Assembly: GCA_022072025.1 (NCBI GenBank)
Contig: JAJVIP010000027.1
Span: 62,001-126,000, forward strand
Direction of reading: 5' to 3'
Length of the DNA: 64,000 nucleotides
Origin: Elusimicrobiota bacterium
Lineage (GTDB): Bacteria; Elusimicrobiota; Elusimicrobia; F11
Shown one piece after another: positions 25,881 to 35,561 of this stretch. The notes under the pieces are model-generated. The model was given only the letters and a program-made list of their open reading frames with translations. It made no database searches and was not told where the DNA came from. The translations under genes were made by a program, and so were the position numbers. How positions within the stretch are numbered: position 1 is the first letter of the stretch; every line of letters begins with the position of its first letter.

Positions 25881-27164
25881 ATGTCAAAGGCAGAAATTTT
25901 AGCTGGTCTGGATATCGGAAGCGGTCAACTGGCCTGCACCATTGGACGTAGAATGCCTGACCAGGATCAGGTGGAAGTGATCGCCGCCACCCGGCAAAAC
26001 TGTCGAGGCCTCAAAGGGGGAGTGGTCATCAACATAGACGAAACCGCCTTGGCCATCACCCATGTGGTGGAAGCGGCGGAGGAAATGGCCAAAGAAACCG
26101 TTCGAGATCTCATCGTGGGCATACGCGGGTCCCACATTCAAACCTTCAACCATCATGGCGCCATCAACATTGCGAGAACCGATAAAGAAATTACCACCGA
26201 TGATGTGGCCCAAGTCATCGAATCCACAAAAGCCGTTCCCATCTCAACCGACAGAGAAATTATTCACGTCATTCCCCAAGATTTCGTACTCGACCGCCAA
26301 CAAGGCGTGCCCAACCCCGTTGGCATGGAAGGTTCACTTTTGGAAGTGGAGGTTCATATTGTTACGGCTGGATCTTCTCACCTCAACAACATTTGGCGCT
26401 CCATCAACAACGCCGGCTTTGGTATCCGGGAACCGGTGTATGGACTTTTGGCTTTGGGGGATGTCGTGGTCACCCAGGAAGAAAAAGACTTGGGATGTCT
26501 TCTCATAGACTTGGGCGGTGCCACCACGGGGATCGCCGTTTATTCTGACGGGGGCGTTCGTTTCACCAAAGAACTCGCCCTTGGGACCGACTCCATTACC
26601 AATGATTTGGCTCATGGGCTTCGCACGTCTTTTTCCCAAGCCAAACAGGTGAAAGAGAAATACGGAACCGCCATCAAATCAGGCTCCCGCAAACAAGTAC
26701 TGGTCACAGGAAATGGCCATGAAGAAGGCGTCGATATGGAGGAGGAAATCAGTTACACCTCCGTTGATGGTCGGACCGAACGGGTCATTCAAAGGAATAC
26801 TCTTTTTGAATTTATCGCGCCACGCGTGGAAGAAATTTACACAATGGTTCGAAATGAGATTGAAAATTCGGGACTCTCTGAGCAAGTGGTTTCAGGAGGT
26901 GTCATTGTGACGGGAGGAGGCTCGATGATGCCAGGCATGGTCAATGCCGCGGAAAAAATTCTTGATCTTCCCTCTCGCCAAGGATTACCTCAAAATATAG
27001 TTGGGCTTTCTGAAATCACCGCGCACCCCAGCTATGCCACTGCGGCCGGCCTGCTGGCGTTTCATTCAATGGGGGATTGGCCACGCGGGGGCCGAAAAGG
27101 AATTCGACGTTCAGGCGGGTCCATTATGGGCCAAATCAAAAATATTTTTTCAGATCTTTTCTAA
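25881..27164 (+). CDS. ftsA: Cell division protein FtsA
   Basis: An actin-family ATPase that anchors FtsZ to the membrane. The 427 residues include the phosphate loop LAGLDIGSGQLACTIG, the 1C domain, LLIDLGGATTGIAVY, and VIVTGGGSMMPGM. The C-terminal end is an amphipathic helix (GQIKNIFSDLF) for membrane attachment. GGGGG lies just before the ATG. It is followed after 22 bases by ftsZ. Confidence 0.95.
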   Translation: MSKAEILAGLDIGSGQLACTIGRRMPDQDQVEVIAATRQNCRGLKGGVVINIDETALAITHVVEAAEEMAKETVRDLIVGIRGSHIQTFNHHGAINIARTDKEITTDDVAQVIESTKAVPISTDREIIHVIPQDFVLDRQQGVPNPVGMEGSLLEVEVHIVTAGSSHLNNIWRSINNAGFGIREPVYGLLALGDVVVTQEEKDLGCLLIDLGGATTGIAVYSDGGVRFTKELALGTDSITNDLAHGLRTSFSQAKQVKEKYGTAIKSGSRKQVLVTGNGHEEGVDMEEEISYTSVDGRTERVIQRNTLFEFIAPRVEEIYTMVRNEIENSGLSEQVVSGGVIVTGGGSMMPGMVNAAEKILDLPSRQGLPQNIVGLSEITAHPSYATAAGLLAFHSMGDWPRGGRKGIRRSGGSIMGQIKNIFSDLF

Positions 27165-27186
27165 GGTCCCAAACCGAGGTTTTTAA

Positions 27187-28323
27187 ATGACACGAATAAA
27201 ATTCACTGAAGACTTCAAAGAACAACCCGCCGTTATCCGCGTGATCGGTTTGGGAGGAGCTGGTGGTAACGCAGTGAACCGAATGATCGAAGCAAAAGTA
27301 GAACATGTCGAATTCATTGCCGCCAACACAGACGCCCAAGCTCTCCGGCGAAATTTGGCGCCGGTTCGAATTCAAGTGGGAGAAACCCTAACCAAAGGTT
27401 TGGGAGTGGGAGGGAATCCCTTGCTTGGTAGCCAAGCCGCCTTGGAATCGGAAGATAGAATTAAAGAAGTTATTCAGGGATCGGACATGTTGTTTATCAC
27501 CGCTGGGATGGGTGGGGGAACCGGCACCGGTTGTGCCCCCGTAGTGGCCAGAATTGCCAAATCATTAAACCCTGCTCCATTGGTTATTGCAGTTGTGACC
27601 CGCCCTTTTCAGTTCGAAGGTTTGGTTCGATCCAACCAAGCGAGCGCTGGAATTGAAGAGTTGAGACCCTATGTGGACACCTTACTCGTGATCCCCAATG
27701 ACAAGCTTTTTGAAATTATCGATGAAAAAACTCCCTCTGTAGAGGCGTTCCGAGTGGCCGACGACGTGCTTCGGCAAGCCATGCAAGCCATTGCGGATGT
27801 GATCACCACCCATGGACTGGTCAATGTCGACTTTGCGGACGTTAAAACCATTATGTCCGGTTCAGGTGAAGCTTTGATGGGCATTGGAACCTCCACCGGA
27901 CCCGATCGGGCCTTAACAGCAGCTCGGCAAGCGGTCCAATCGCCCCTTTTGGAAAATATTTCCATTGAAGGGGCCAAAGGGGTCTTGGTGAATATCACCG
28001 GAAATAAAAATGTAACGATGTTTGAGGTCAGAGAAGTTATGGACTTTGTCAGTTCAGCCACCGCCACAAGTTCTCATGTGTTTTATGGCCAAGTTTTTGA
28101 TGAAAACATTGAAGATCGACTAAAAGTCACAGTAATAGCAACAGGTTTCCCCGCCCGCTCATACAAAGATAAGACCAACAGCTCCAACAAGCGCCTCTCT
28201 TCACCCATGCCGTCCTTACAGCCCGCCGGACTGCCCAACCCCAGTCATTTAGGAACCACCCCTTCTGAAGATGATTTAAGACGTCCGGCTTACTTGCGGC
28301 TCAGAAACAGAAAATTAAAATAA
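27187..28323 (+). CDS. ftsZ: Cell division GTPase FtsZ
   Basis: The tubulin-like 378-residue protein carries [17 protein letters not shown], the GTP signature [12 protein letters not shown] and the T7 loop [12 protein letters not shown] short linker leads to the conserved C-terminal peptide [12 protein letters not shown] that binds FtsA. A GAGG sequence precedes the ATG. Confidence 0.97.
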   Translation: MTRIKFTEDFKEQPAVIRVIGLGGAGGNAVNRMIEAKVEHVEFIAANTDAQALRRNLAPVRIQVGETLTKGLGVGGNPLLGSQAALESEDRIKEVIQGSDMLFITAGMGGGTGTGCAPVVARIAKSLNPAPLVIAVVTRPFQFEGLVRSNQASAGIEELRPYVDTLLVIPNDKLFEIIDEKTPSVEAFRVADDVLRQAMQAIADVITTHGLVNVDFADVKTIMSGSGEALMGIGTSTGPDRALTAARQAVQSPLLENISIEGAKGVLVNITGNKNVTMFEVREVMDFVSSATATSSHVFYGQVFDENIEDRLKVTVIATGFPARSYKDKTNSSNKRLSSPMPSLQPAGLPNPSHLGTTPSEDDLRRPAYLRLRNRKLK

Positions 28324-28372
28324 CAAAAAATCATTGCGCCAAAATCATTCGGAGATTATCCTTCGAATCGAC

Positions 28373-29476
28373 ATGGACGCAAATACCAATGAGGATTTTT
28401 TGCATGCCCTCTTAAAGGGCATGATTGAGAAAAGGGCCTCCGACCTTCATCTTCGATCAGGTTCAGTTCCCATCTACCGCGTAGATGGGAACTTGGTCAT
28501 GGCCTCCCAAGAAATCATTTCCGCCAAAATCATTTCGGAATTGTTGTCTCAAATGCTCAATCCCCCTCAATTGAAATCATTTGAGGAAAGAAACGATATC
28601 GATTTTTCCTATTCTCTGGCTGGCACTGGTCGTTATCGGGGAAATGCTTTTCGGCAGCGAGGCTCCATTGCGGTGGTCTTAAGACAAATCCCCACGGTCA
28701 TTCCTTCTTTCACGCAGCTTCATTTGCCTAAAATTCTCCCTAAATTTTGCCAACTCTCCAGGGGATTGGTGTTGGTTTGCGGGGTCACTGGAAGCGGGAA
28801 ATCAACCACCTTGGCTGCTATCATCGAAAACATCAACACGGAACGGGCTGAACATATTGTGACCGTCGAAGACCCCATTGAATTTCTTTACAAAGACAAG
28901 AAATCCATCATCAGCCAACGTGAATTGGGAGCAGACACCCCCAACTTTTCAGAAGCCTTACGCCACGTTCTCCGGCAAGACCCCGACGTTATTTTGTTGG
29001 GGGAAATGAGAGACCTCGAAACAACATCAACGGCCATCACCGCGGCGCAAACAGGGCATCTTGTTTTATCAACACTGCATACAATCGACGCCGTTCAAAC
29101 TATCAACAGAATTATTGATCTCTATCCGCCCCACCAACAAAATCAAGTCAGGTTCCAACTGGCTGATGTTTTGAAAGGCGTTATCTGTCAGAGATTAATT
29201 CCAAGCGCTTCCGGGACCGGCCGCGTCCCGACCGTGGAAGTTTTGGTGGTCACCGCTTTGGTGCGAAAAGCCATCGCCGAAAACAAAATGGCAGACGTCC
29301 AAGAAGCCATCCGACAAGGCCAATATTATGGAATGGAGACCTTTCACCAGTCTCTGCTTAAGCTATATCGAGATGGCTTGATCAAACTTGAAGACGCCCT
29401 TGAAGCCGCAAGCAACCCGGAAGAGTTGATGATGGCCGTCCGCGGTATCACCGCGGGAACGGACACCGCCGCTTAA
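28373..29476 (+). CDS. pilT: Type IV pilus retraction ATPase PilT
   Basis: From ATG 28373 the protein has 367 residues. It shows the N-terminal KRASDLHLRSGSVPIYRVDG, Walker A CGVTGSGKSTT, the Asp box (TVEDPIEF), Walker B (DVILLGEMRDLET), the His box (STLHTIDAVQTI) and a PilT-type C-terminal end. PilT depolymerises pili for twitching or DNA uptake. No other pilus genes are in the window, and its attachment to the division cluster is unusual. An upstream extension from 28334 is less likely. Confidence 0.92.
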   Translation: MDANTNEDFLHALLKGMIEKRASDLHLRSGSVPIYRVDGNLVMASQEIISAKIISELLSQMLNPPQLKSFEERNDIDFSYSLAGTGRYRGNAFRQRGSIAVVLRQIPTVIPSFTQLHLPKILPKFCQLSRGLVLVCGVTGSGKSTTLAAIIENINTERAEHIVTVEDPIEFLYKDKKSIISQRELGADTPNFSEALRHVLRQDPDVILLGEMRDLETTSTAITAAQTGHLVLSTLHTIDAVQTINRIIDLYPPHQQNQVRFQLADVLKGVICQRLIPSASGTGRVPTVEVLVVTALVRKAIAENKMADVQEAIRQGQYYGMETFHQSLLKLYRDGLIKLEDALEAASNPEELMMAVRGITAGTDTAA

Positions 29477-29511
29477 CCACCCCAAACACTCACAATTTTC
29501 GTCAAATAGGT

Positions 29512-29526
29512 TACAATCCCGCCCCT
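29512..29526 (+). promoter_or_regulatory. Predicted pheA promoter with near-leaderless start
   Basis: TACAAT (29512-29517) sits 9 bases before the pheA ATG, with CTCACA as a weak -35 17 bases upstream. No Shine-Dalgarno sequence fits between. Confidence 0.5.
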
Positions 29527-30603
29527 ATGGATAAGAATGCTTCATTGGACCGACTCCGGCGCAGAATAGACGCCATTGATGACCAACTGTTAAAACTCCT
29601 GAACAGCCGCGGTGAATTGGCCAAAGAAATTGGCCGGATCAAAGCCAAAAACGGATCAAATATTCTGGCTGCCTCCCGTGAGGTGGAAATTTTAACTCGA
29701 CTGGCCAATCGTAACAAGGGTCCTCTCTCCGATGACGCCGTGAACGATATCTTTCAAACCATTTTCACCACCTGCCGTGCCTTACAAAAGCGGCTCACAA
29801 TCGCTTATTTTGGCCCCGAAGCCACGTTCACCCATCAAGTCGCCATCAAACATTTTGGCCGCGATTGCGAATTCATTGCGGTGCCCTCGATTACGGATGT
29901 GTTCTTTGAAGTGGAACGCAAACGCGCTGACTTTGGCGTTGTTCCAGTAGAAAATTCAACCGAGGGTGTGGTGAACCACACGCTGGACATGTTCACGGAA
30001 TCAAGCCTGAATATCGTAGCGGAGAGGGAAGAAGCCATTGCCCAAAATCTGCTGTCGGTTTCTGGAAAAATCAAAAACGTAAAAACCGTGTATTCCCATC
30101 CCCAAGCTCTGGCCCAATGCCGAAAATGGTTGGATTCTCATTTGCCTGGCGTTGCCATACATACCTCTGCCTCCACGTCGGATGCCGCCATTCAGGCCAC
30201 CCTGGACGGTTCAGTGGGAGCCATCGCTTCTTTGCTGGCCGCCCAAATGTATCACTTAAAACCAGTGGCCCTTAACATTGAAGATTCTCCTGACAACGCC
30301 ACCCGGTTTCTCGTGATCGGACAAACCTTGCCAGCCCCCACAGGGAAGGATAAGACATCCATCATGTTGTCTGTTAAAGACCGCGTGGGAGCGCTTTACG
30401 ATATTCTTCAACCTTTCCGCGAAGCCGGCGTGAACTTAACTAAAATTGAATCTCGGCCCACCAAAAAGAAAGCGTGGGAATATGTCTTTTTCGTTGATTT
30501 CCTTGGACACCAATCTGAAAAACGGGTTCAAGCGGCGCTCAAAGGACTTGAACCCAAGTGTAACCAATTAAAAATTCTCGGTTCCTACCCTTACGGTCAA
30601 TAA
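29527..30603 (+). CDS. pheA: Bifunctional chorismate mutase/prephenate dehydratase
   Basis: A 358-residue protein with an N-terminal chorismate mutase helix bundle (LDRLRRRIDAIDDQLLKLLNSRGELAKEIGRIK), a prephenate dehydratase domain (AYFGPEATFTHQVA, VPVENSTEGVVNHTLD, NATRFLVIG) and a C-terminal ACT domain with the ESRP motif for phenylalanine feedback. It heads the aromatic block. Confidence 0.95.
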   Translation: MDKNASLDRLRRRIDAIDDQLLKLLNSRGELAKEIGRIKAKNGSNILAASREVEILTRLANRNKGPLSDDAVNDIFQTIFTTCRALQKRLTIAYFGPEATFTHQVAIKHFGRDCEFIAVPSITDVFFEVERKRADFGVVPVENSTEGVVNHTLDMFTESSLNIVAEREEAIAQNLLSVSGKIKNVKTVYSHPQALAQCRKWLDSHLPGVAIHTSASTSDAAIQATLDGSVGAIASLLAAQMYHLKPVALNIEDSPDNATRFLVIGQTLPAPTGKDKTSIMLSVKDRVGALYDILQPFREAGVNLTKIESRPTKKKAWEYVFFVDFLGHQSEKRVQAALKGLEPKCNQLKILGSYPYGQ

Positions 30604-30604
30604 A

Positions 30605-31714
30605 ATGTCTTCGTCACCCATCCTGTCTCGTCCAGAGTTGGAACGGTTTGTTGTCTACAAACCGGGTTTTTCAGCTGAGCAAATCCGTCGCCAATATAAT
30701 CTTAAAAAAGTCATTAAATTGGCCTCGAATGAAAACACACTGGGACCCTCTCCCAAAGCCATGAGCGCCTATAAAAAAGCGGCCGATCAATTATCTCGCT
30801 ACCCCGAAACCCGTAGTATTGATTTAAGAGGGGCTTTGGCAGAAAAACACAAACTTGACATCGGACACTTTATTATTGGAGCCGGGTCAGATGAAATCAT
30901 TGAACTTTTGGCCAAAACCTATCTTTCACATCAAGACGAAGTCGTGGTTTCGGCTTCCGCGTTTATGCAATACCGCATTGTCGCCAAATTGATGGGGGCG
31001 TCAGTTATCACCATTCCACTCAAAGACATGAAACACGATCTGGTGGGCATGGCCAATGCCGTGACAAAAAAAACAAAACTCTTGTTCATTGCCAATCCCA
31101 ACAATCCAACTGGCACGTACAACACCACCGCGGAGGTTGAGAAATTCTTTTCGCTTATCCCCGATACCGTTTTACCGGTGTTCGACGAAGCCTATTTCGA
31201 ATATGCCTCAACGAGGGGGGACTATCCCTCGGTGATCGATGATTTTTTCAGAAAGCATCCGGTGGTGGTTCTAAGAACATTTTCAAAAATTTATGGATTG
31301 GCCGGATTGCGGGTGGGATACGGCGTAGCGCCAGAGGAGTGTGTGATTGAAATGGATAAAATACGCCCTCCCTTCAATGTTTCGGTGCCAGCCCAAGTGG
31401 GGGCCTTTGCGGCGCTACAAGATCTTCAACACTTAAAAAAATCCATTCGTCTTAATTCCACGGAAATCCAATTTCTAACCCAAGAATTAGAGAAAATGGG
31501 GCTGGAGGTTGTTCCTTCAGCGTGTAATTTTGTTTTGTTTAAAGTGAGCCCTCTTAAGGGGCGAATGGTGTTTGAAGAACTTCTGCAACTGGGACTCATT
31601 GCGCGATCGGTGGATGAATACGGATTGCCTGATTACCTTCGTGTGACCTGTGGAACACACAAAGAAAATAAATTTTTTCTCGAAGCCTTAAGGGAGGTTT
31701 TAAAAAAATCATGA
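30605..31714 (+). CDS. hisC: Histidinol-phosphate/aromatic aminotransferase HisC
   Basis: A fold-type I PLP aminotransferase of 369 residues: [32 protein letters not shown] and the PLP lysine in [16 protein letters not shown]. Located between pheA and aroF, it probably transaminates phenylpyruvate and hydroxyphenylpyruvate as well as histidinol phosphate. It begins one base after the pheA stop. Confidence 0.92.
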   Translation: MSSSPILSRPELERFVVYKPGFSAEQIRRQYNLKKVIKLASNENTLGPSPKAMSAYKKAADQLSRYPETRSIDLRGALAEKHKLDIGHFIIGAGSDEIIELLAKTYLSHQDEVVVSASAFMQYRIVAKLMGASVITIPLKDMKHDLVGMANAVTKKTKLLFIANPNNPTGTYNTTAEVEKFFSLIPDTVLPVFDEAYFEYASTRGDYPSVIDDFFRKHPVVVLRTFSKIYGLAGLRVGYGVAPEECVIEMDKIRPPFNVSVPAQVGAFAALQDLQHLKKSIRLNSTEIQFLTQELEKMGLEVVPSACNFVLFKVSPLKGRMVFEELLQLGLIARSVDEYGLPDYLRVTCGTHKENKFFLEALREVLKKS

Positions 31715-32727
31715 TTCTGACGTTAAAAACCGGCACCACCAAAAGGGAACTCGACAAAGTTCTCTCCAAAATAAAAAGTTTGGGTTTTCAACCCTCCATT
31801 TCCCGCGGAGCTGAACGCGTGCTGGTGGGAGTGATTGGTGAAAAGGCCATCCTTCATAAAGATATTTTTAGCGTTATGGATGTCGTTGAATTCATCACCC
31901 CCATATCCAAACCCTACAAACTGGTTTCACGCGAATTCAAAAAAGAAAACAGCCTGATCTCGATAGGAAAAAATCTTAAGGTGGGGGGGAAACAAATCGT
32001 AGTTATTGGAGGCCCTTGTTCTGTTGATACCTGGGAAAATTTATCGCTGAATGCCCGAGAAGTAAAAAAAGCCGGAGGAACCATTTTGAGAGGCGGCGCT
32101 TTCAAACCCCGGTCGTCCCCCTATGCTTTTCAGGGATTGGGGGAAAAAGGCCTCGAGTTGTTGGCTCAAGCGAGGAAATTAACAGGCCTTCCCATTGTGA
32201 CCGAAGTGATGGACCCGAGACAGGTTGAAGTGGTCTGTCGGTACGCTGATGTCTTACAAATCGGAGCGCGCAACGCCCAAAACTTTGATCTGCTCAAAGA
32301 AGTCGGGCGCGTCAAAAAACCCGTGGTACTCAAAAGAGGAATGGCGAACACCATTGAGGAATGGTTGATGTGCGCGGAATACATTGTAGCGAGAGGCAAC
32401 GCCAATGTGATTCTTTGCGAACGTGGCATTCGAACCTTTGAAACCGCCACACGGAATACGCTTGATTTGAGTGCGGTACCTGTCGTTAAACATCTGACTC
32501 ACTTGCCGATATTTGTCGATCCCTCTCACGGAGTGGGAGTTCGTGATTACATTGCCCCCATGGCCCGGGCCGCCATTGCGGCGGGAGCCGATGGCATTAT
32601 GCTTGAAACGCATCCTCATCCGGGAGAAGCATTGTCCGACGGACACCAAGCGCTTTTACCTTCTCAATTTGCTGCGCTCATCAAAGAGATGCGCCAGATT
32701 GCCGAAGCCATCGGGCGATCGATTTAA
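31711..32727 (+). CDS. aroF: 3-deoxy-7-phosphoheptulonate synthase (type I-beta)
   Basis: The 338-residue enzyme has an N-terminal ferredoxin-like regulatory domain of about 75 residues and a barrel with [39 protein letters not shown], and the metal ligands around FVDPSHGVG and LETHPHP. It starts the shikimate pathway by joining PEP and erythrose 4-phosphate. ATGA overlap with hisC. Confidence 0.95.
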   Translation: MILTLKTGTTKRELDKVLSKIKSLGFQPSISRGAERVLVGVIGEKAILHKDIFSVMDVVEFITPISKPYKLVSREFKKENSLISIGKNLKVGGKQIVVIGGPCSVDTWENLSLNAREVKKAGGTILRGGAFKPRSSPYAFQGLGEKGLELLAQARKLTGLPIVTEVMDPRQVEVVCRYADVLQIGARNAQNFDLLKEVGRVKKPVVLKRGMANTIEEWLMCAEYIVARGNANVILCERGIRTFETATRNTLDLSAVPVVKHLTHLPIFVDPSHGVGVRDYIAPMARAAIAAGADGIMLETHPHPGEALSDGHQALLPSQFAALIKEMRQIAEAIGRSI

Positions 32728-32737
32728 CTCCACTGGT

Positions 32738-33589
32738 ATGCTAAGAGTGGGAATTGTCGGCGTGGGACTCATCGGTGGATCGTTGGGTCTTTCCTTGCGC
32801 AAATCCAAAAATGCCGGGCGGCGACGGTATTGGGTGGGAGGATGGGGACGGAACAAATCCCACCTCACCTTGGCCAAAAAACTGGGAGCCATCGATGCCC
32901 CGCTACAAAAACCTTCCGATTTTCGAAAAATGGATATTGTCATCCTCTGTATTCCGGTCCACAAAATCATTCCCTTCATTGAAAAAAACCTTCATTTTTT
33001 TAAACCAGGCGCGATCATTTCAGATGTTGGAAGCGTGAAAGGAAACATCGTCCGAGGAATGAAAAAATGTCTCGAACGTCGCAGCGACATCCATTTTGTG
33101 GGCGCCCACCCCATTGCCGGATCAGAAAAAACCGGCGTGGCCCACGCGGAAACGGATCTATTCAACAAAGCGACTTGTGTCCTCACCAAAGACCAGGCGT
33201 CATTCAAAGCGCTCGACACCCTCCGCCAACTCTGGAAAACGACCGGGGCGCGTTGCGTGCTTATGAGCGCCGATCAACATGATCATTGTTTGGCCCTGAC
33301 CAGCCACCTCCCCCATTTGCTGTCATTTGCCTTGTTTAATCAAGTCGCCAAGGAATCAACAAAAAATCCGTTGATCCGAGTTTTGGTGGGAGGATCTTTT
33401 CGGGATATGACCCGCGTGGCCGGAGCCGATTCGGAATTATGGACCGGTATTGTTGGAAGTAACAGAAAAGAAATTCAGAAATCCATTAACCAATTCTTAA
33501 AAAATATCCAATTCTTTTCCCACGCCACTCCCCGAGCGTTGATGGATTCCCTAACTGATTTGGCGCGAGAGAAAAAAAAGTGGAGTTAA
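32738..33589 (+). CDS. tyrA: Prephenate dehydrogenase
   Basis: The ATG at 32738 starts the NAD-binding GIVGVGLIGGSLGLSLRK; DVGSVKG, GAHPIAGSEKTG and the helical domain HDHCLALTSHLPHLLSFAL follow. It makes hydroxyphenylpyruvate for tyrosine. At 283 residues it is a monofunctional enzyme without an ACT domain. An upstream extension of the frame lies inside aroF and is rejected. Confidence 0.93.
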   Translation: MLRVGIVGVGLIGGSLGLSLRKSKNAGRRRYWVGGWGRNKSHLTLAKKLGAIDAPLQKPSDFRKMDIVILCIPVHKIIPFIEKNLHFFKPGAIISDVGSVKGNIVRGMKKCLERRSDIHFVGAHPIAGSEKTGVAHAETDLFNKATCVLTKDQASFKALDTLRQLWKTTGARCVLMSADQHDHCLALTSHLPHLLSFALFNQVAKESTKNPLIRVLVGGSFRDMTRVAGADSELWTGIVGSNRKEIQKSINQFLKNIQFFSHATPRALMDSLTDLAREKKKWS

Positions 33590-34875
33590 ATAAAAAAATA
33601 TTACCTGCCACCCGGTTCACTGGAACGGTCGAAACACCCCCTGATAAATCCATCACGCACAGGGCCATCTTTCTCTCAAGTCTGTCGGAAGGTCTCTCGA
33701 CCATTCAAAATCCTCTTCTATCTGAAGATTGCCTTTCAACAGCAGGCTGTATGGAATCATTGGGAATTCAGATCGATAGAAATCCAGGGTTGTGGAAAAT
33801 TCACGGGAGGGGGTTGTGGGGATTTCAAACACCACAGGCACCGCTCGACTGTGGAAATTCGGGAACCACCATGAGACTAATATCGGGCCTTTTGTCGGCT
33901 CAAAACTTCGCTTCAGAATTGAGAGGCGACGCCTCACTCTCGAAACGTCCCATGAACCGAGTGGCCGAACCTCTCATACAAATGGGAGCTCAAGTTGAAC
34001 TCACACAAGGGAAATATGCTCCCATTCGAATCAAAGGCACAAGGAACCTAAAACCTATCCATTGGGTCAACAAAGTCGCCAGCGCCCAAGTGAAATCTTC
34101 AGTGCTGTTGGCAGCCCTCCATGCACAAGGGGAGTCCAGTTATGAAGAGCCCACCCTGTCGCGAGATCATACGGAACGTATGCTGGAGGCCTGTGGAGTT
34201 CCATTGGCTCGCTCCAAGAATACCATCAAAATCAAAGGCCCCGCCCAACTCAAACCCCAACACTGGATTGTTCCAGGGGATATTTCAAGCGCCGCTTTTT
34301 TTCTGGCTGGCGCACAACTCGTATCAGGCGCGAACCTTCGGCTGAGTGCCGTGAATGTGAACCCCACGAGAACCGGGTTTTTGGACATTCTGGATCAAGC
34401 CGGCGCCAAAATAAAAATGGAAAATCAAAAACAGGTGGGGGGAGAACCCATTGCTGACTTAATCGTCAACGAGCAAACTCCACTTAAATCTTTCAATATC
34501 ACCAAAGAAATCTCCCCTCGACTTATTGATGAAATTCCCATCCTCTCAATCTTGGCCGCAATGGCTCATGGAACATCACACTTCTCCGGTCTCGAAGAAT
34601 TGAGGGTCAAGGAAACAGATCGATTAAAAGCCATTGCCATAAATTTAAAAGCCATGGGAACCCAAGTTGAGGAAAAAAGTGATGGGTTGATTATTCAAGG
34701 TCCTACGAACCTGCGAGGAACGGAACTGAACAGTTTTGATGACCATCGAATCGCCATGAGCTTCGCGATCGCTGGCCTGGTGGCAAAAGGCAGCACCACC
34801 ATTTTGAACAGCGCCTGTGTGGCCATTTCGTTTCCAAACTTTTGGGATCAACTCGACAAGCTATGTCAGGGATAA
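33580..34875 (+). CDS. aroA: 5-enolpyruvylshikimate-3-phosphate synthase
   Basis: A 431-residue EPSP synthase. PDKSITHRAIFLSSLSEG, LDCGNSGTTMRL, SKRPMNRV, RDHTERML, and DEIPILSILAA are present, as are RVKETDRL and FDDHRIAMSFAIAG. The start is GTG at 33580, overlapping tyrA by 10 bases. Confidence 0.95.
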   Translation: MELNKKILPATRFTGTVETPPDKSITHRAIFLSSLSEGLSTIQNPLLSEDCLSTAGCMESLGIQIDRNPGLWKIHGRGLWGFQTPQAPLDCGNSGTTMRLISGLLSAQNFASELRGDASLSKRPMNRVAEPLIQMGAQVELTQGKYAPIRIKGTRNLKPIHWVNKVASAQVKSSVLLAALHAQGESSYEEPTLSRDHTERMLEACGVPLARSKNTIKIKGPAQLKPQHWIVPGDISSAAFFLAGAQLVSGANLRLSAVNVNPTRTGFLDILDQAGAKIKMENQKQVGGEPIADLIVNEQTPLKSFNITKEISPRLIDEIPILSILAAMAHGTSHFSGLEELRVKETDRLKAIAINLKAMGTQVEEKSDGLIIQGPTNLRGTELNSFDDHRIAMSFAIAGLVAKGSTTILNSACVAISFPNFWDQLDKLCQG

Positions 34876-35480
34876 AACGTCCATTTTATCAACCCTTTCT
34901 CTACCGTTTTTCAAGATTTGTTTGCTGGATTTTTTTCAAAATTATTTGGCGACTGCACATTTCGGGGGAAGAACATATTCCCAAACAAGGAGCCGTCATT
35001 ATCGCGGCCAACCACCGTTCATTGGCGGACCCGCCCTTGGTGGGTGTCTCCATGAAAAGAATGGTCCATTTCATTGCCAAGGAAGAATTGTTCCGATTCC
35101 GTCCCTTTGGATGGCTTATTAGCAATCTCAACGCGCATCCGCTGCGCCGGGGCGGGGGAGATGTCCGAGCCTTTAAAACTGCGCGGAAAATTCTCGGGGC
35201 CGGAGAGGTACTCATTTTGTTTCCCGAGGGTCGACGGAGCAAAACAGAAGAACTGCAACCCGCCAAACCCGGAGTGGGAATGTTGGCTGCTCTTTCTGAA
35301 TGTCCAGTTGTTCCCACCTACATCAAAAATTCCGGTTTTTTAAAACAGCTCAAGCCTGTCTCTATTCTTTTTGGGTCCCCGTTGTATTTCCGGGACCACC
35401 CCGATTATCAGTCAATGGCTGAAGCAGTTATGCGGGAAATATCCGTCTTAAAATCGAGGCTTGCCAAAGAGAAAATATGA
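34863..35480 (+). CDS. plsC: 1-acylglycerol-3-phosphate acyltransferase
   Basis: From ATG 34863 (overlapping aroA by 13 bases) the protein has 205 residues. The acyltransferase box is NHRSLADPP, with HFIAKEELFRF, and the FPEGRRS motif for glycerol-phosphate binding. It makes phosphatidic acid in the inner membrane. In many genomes cmk lies between aroA and plsC; it is missing here. Confidence 0.92.
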   Translation: MSGIKRPFYQPFLYRFSRFVCWIFFKIIWRLHISGEEHIPKQGAVIIAANHRSLADPPLVGVSMKRMVHFIAKEELFRFRPFGWLISNLNAHPLRRGGGDVRAFKTARKILGAGEVLILFPEGRRSKTEELQPAKPGVGMLAALSECPVVPTYIKNSGFLKQLKPVSILFGSPLYFRDHPDYQSMAEAVMREISVLKSRLAKEKI

Positions 35481-35561
35481 TATTCTCCTCGCACCCCTGA
35501 GACGCACAGAAAACATTACAAACCGATTGACGCACCCTTCCCAATCAAAAGGAAAATTTAC

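Noticed and set aside
32513-32737. Upstream extension of tyrA
   Set aside because: It overlaps the end of aroF and precedes the normal NAD-binding N-terminus.
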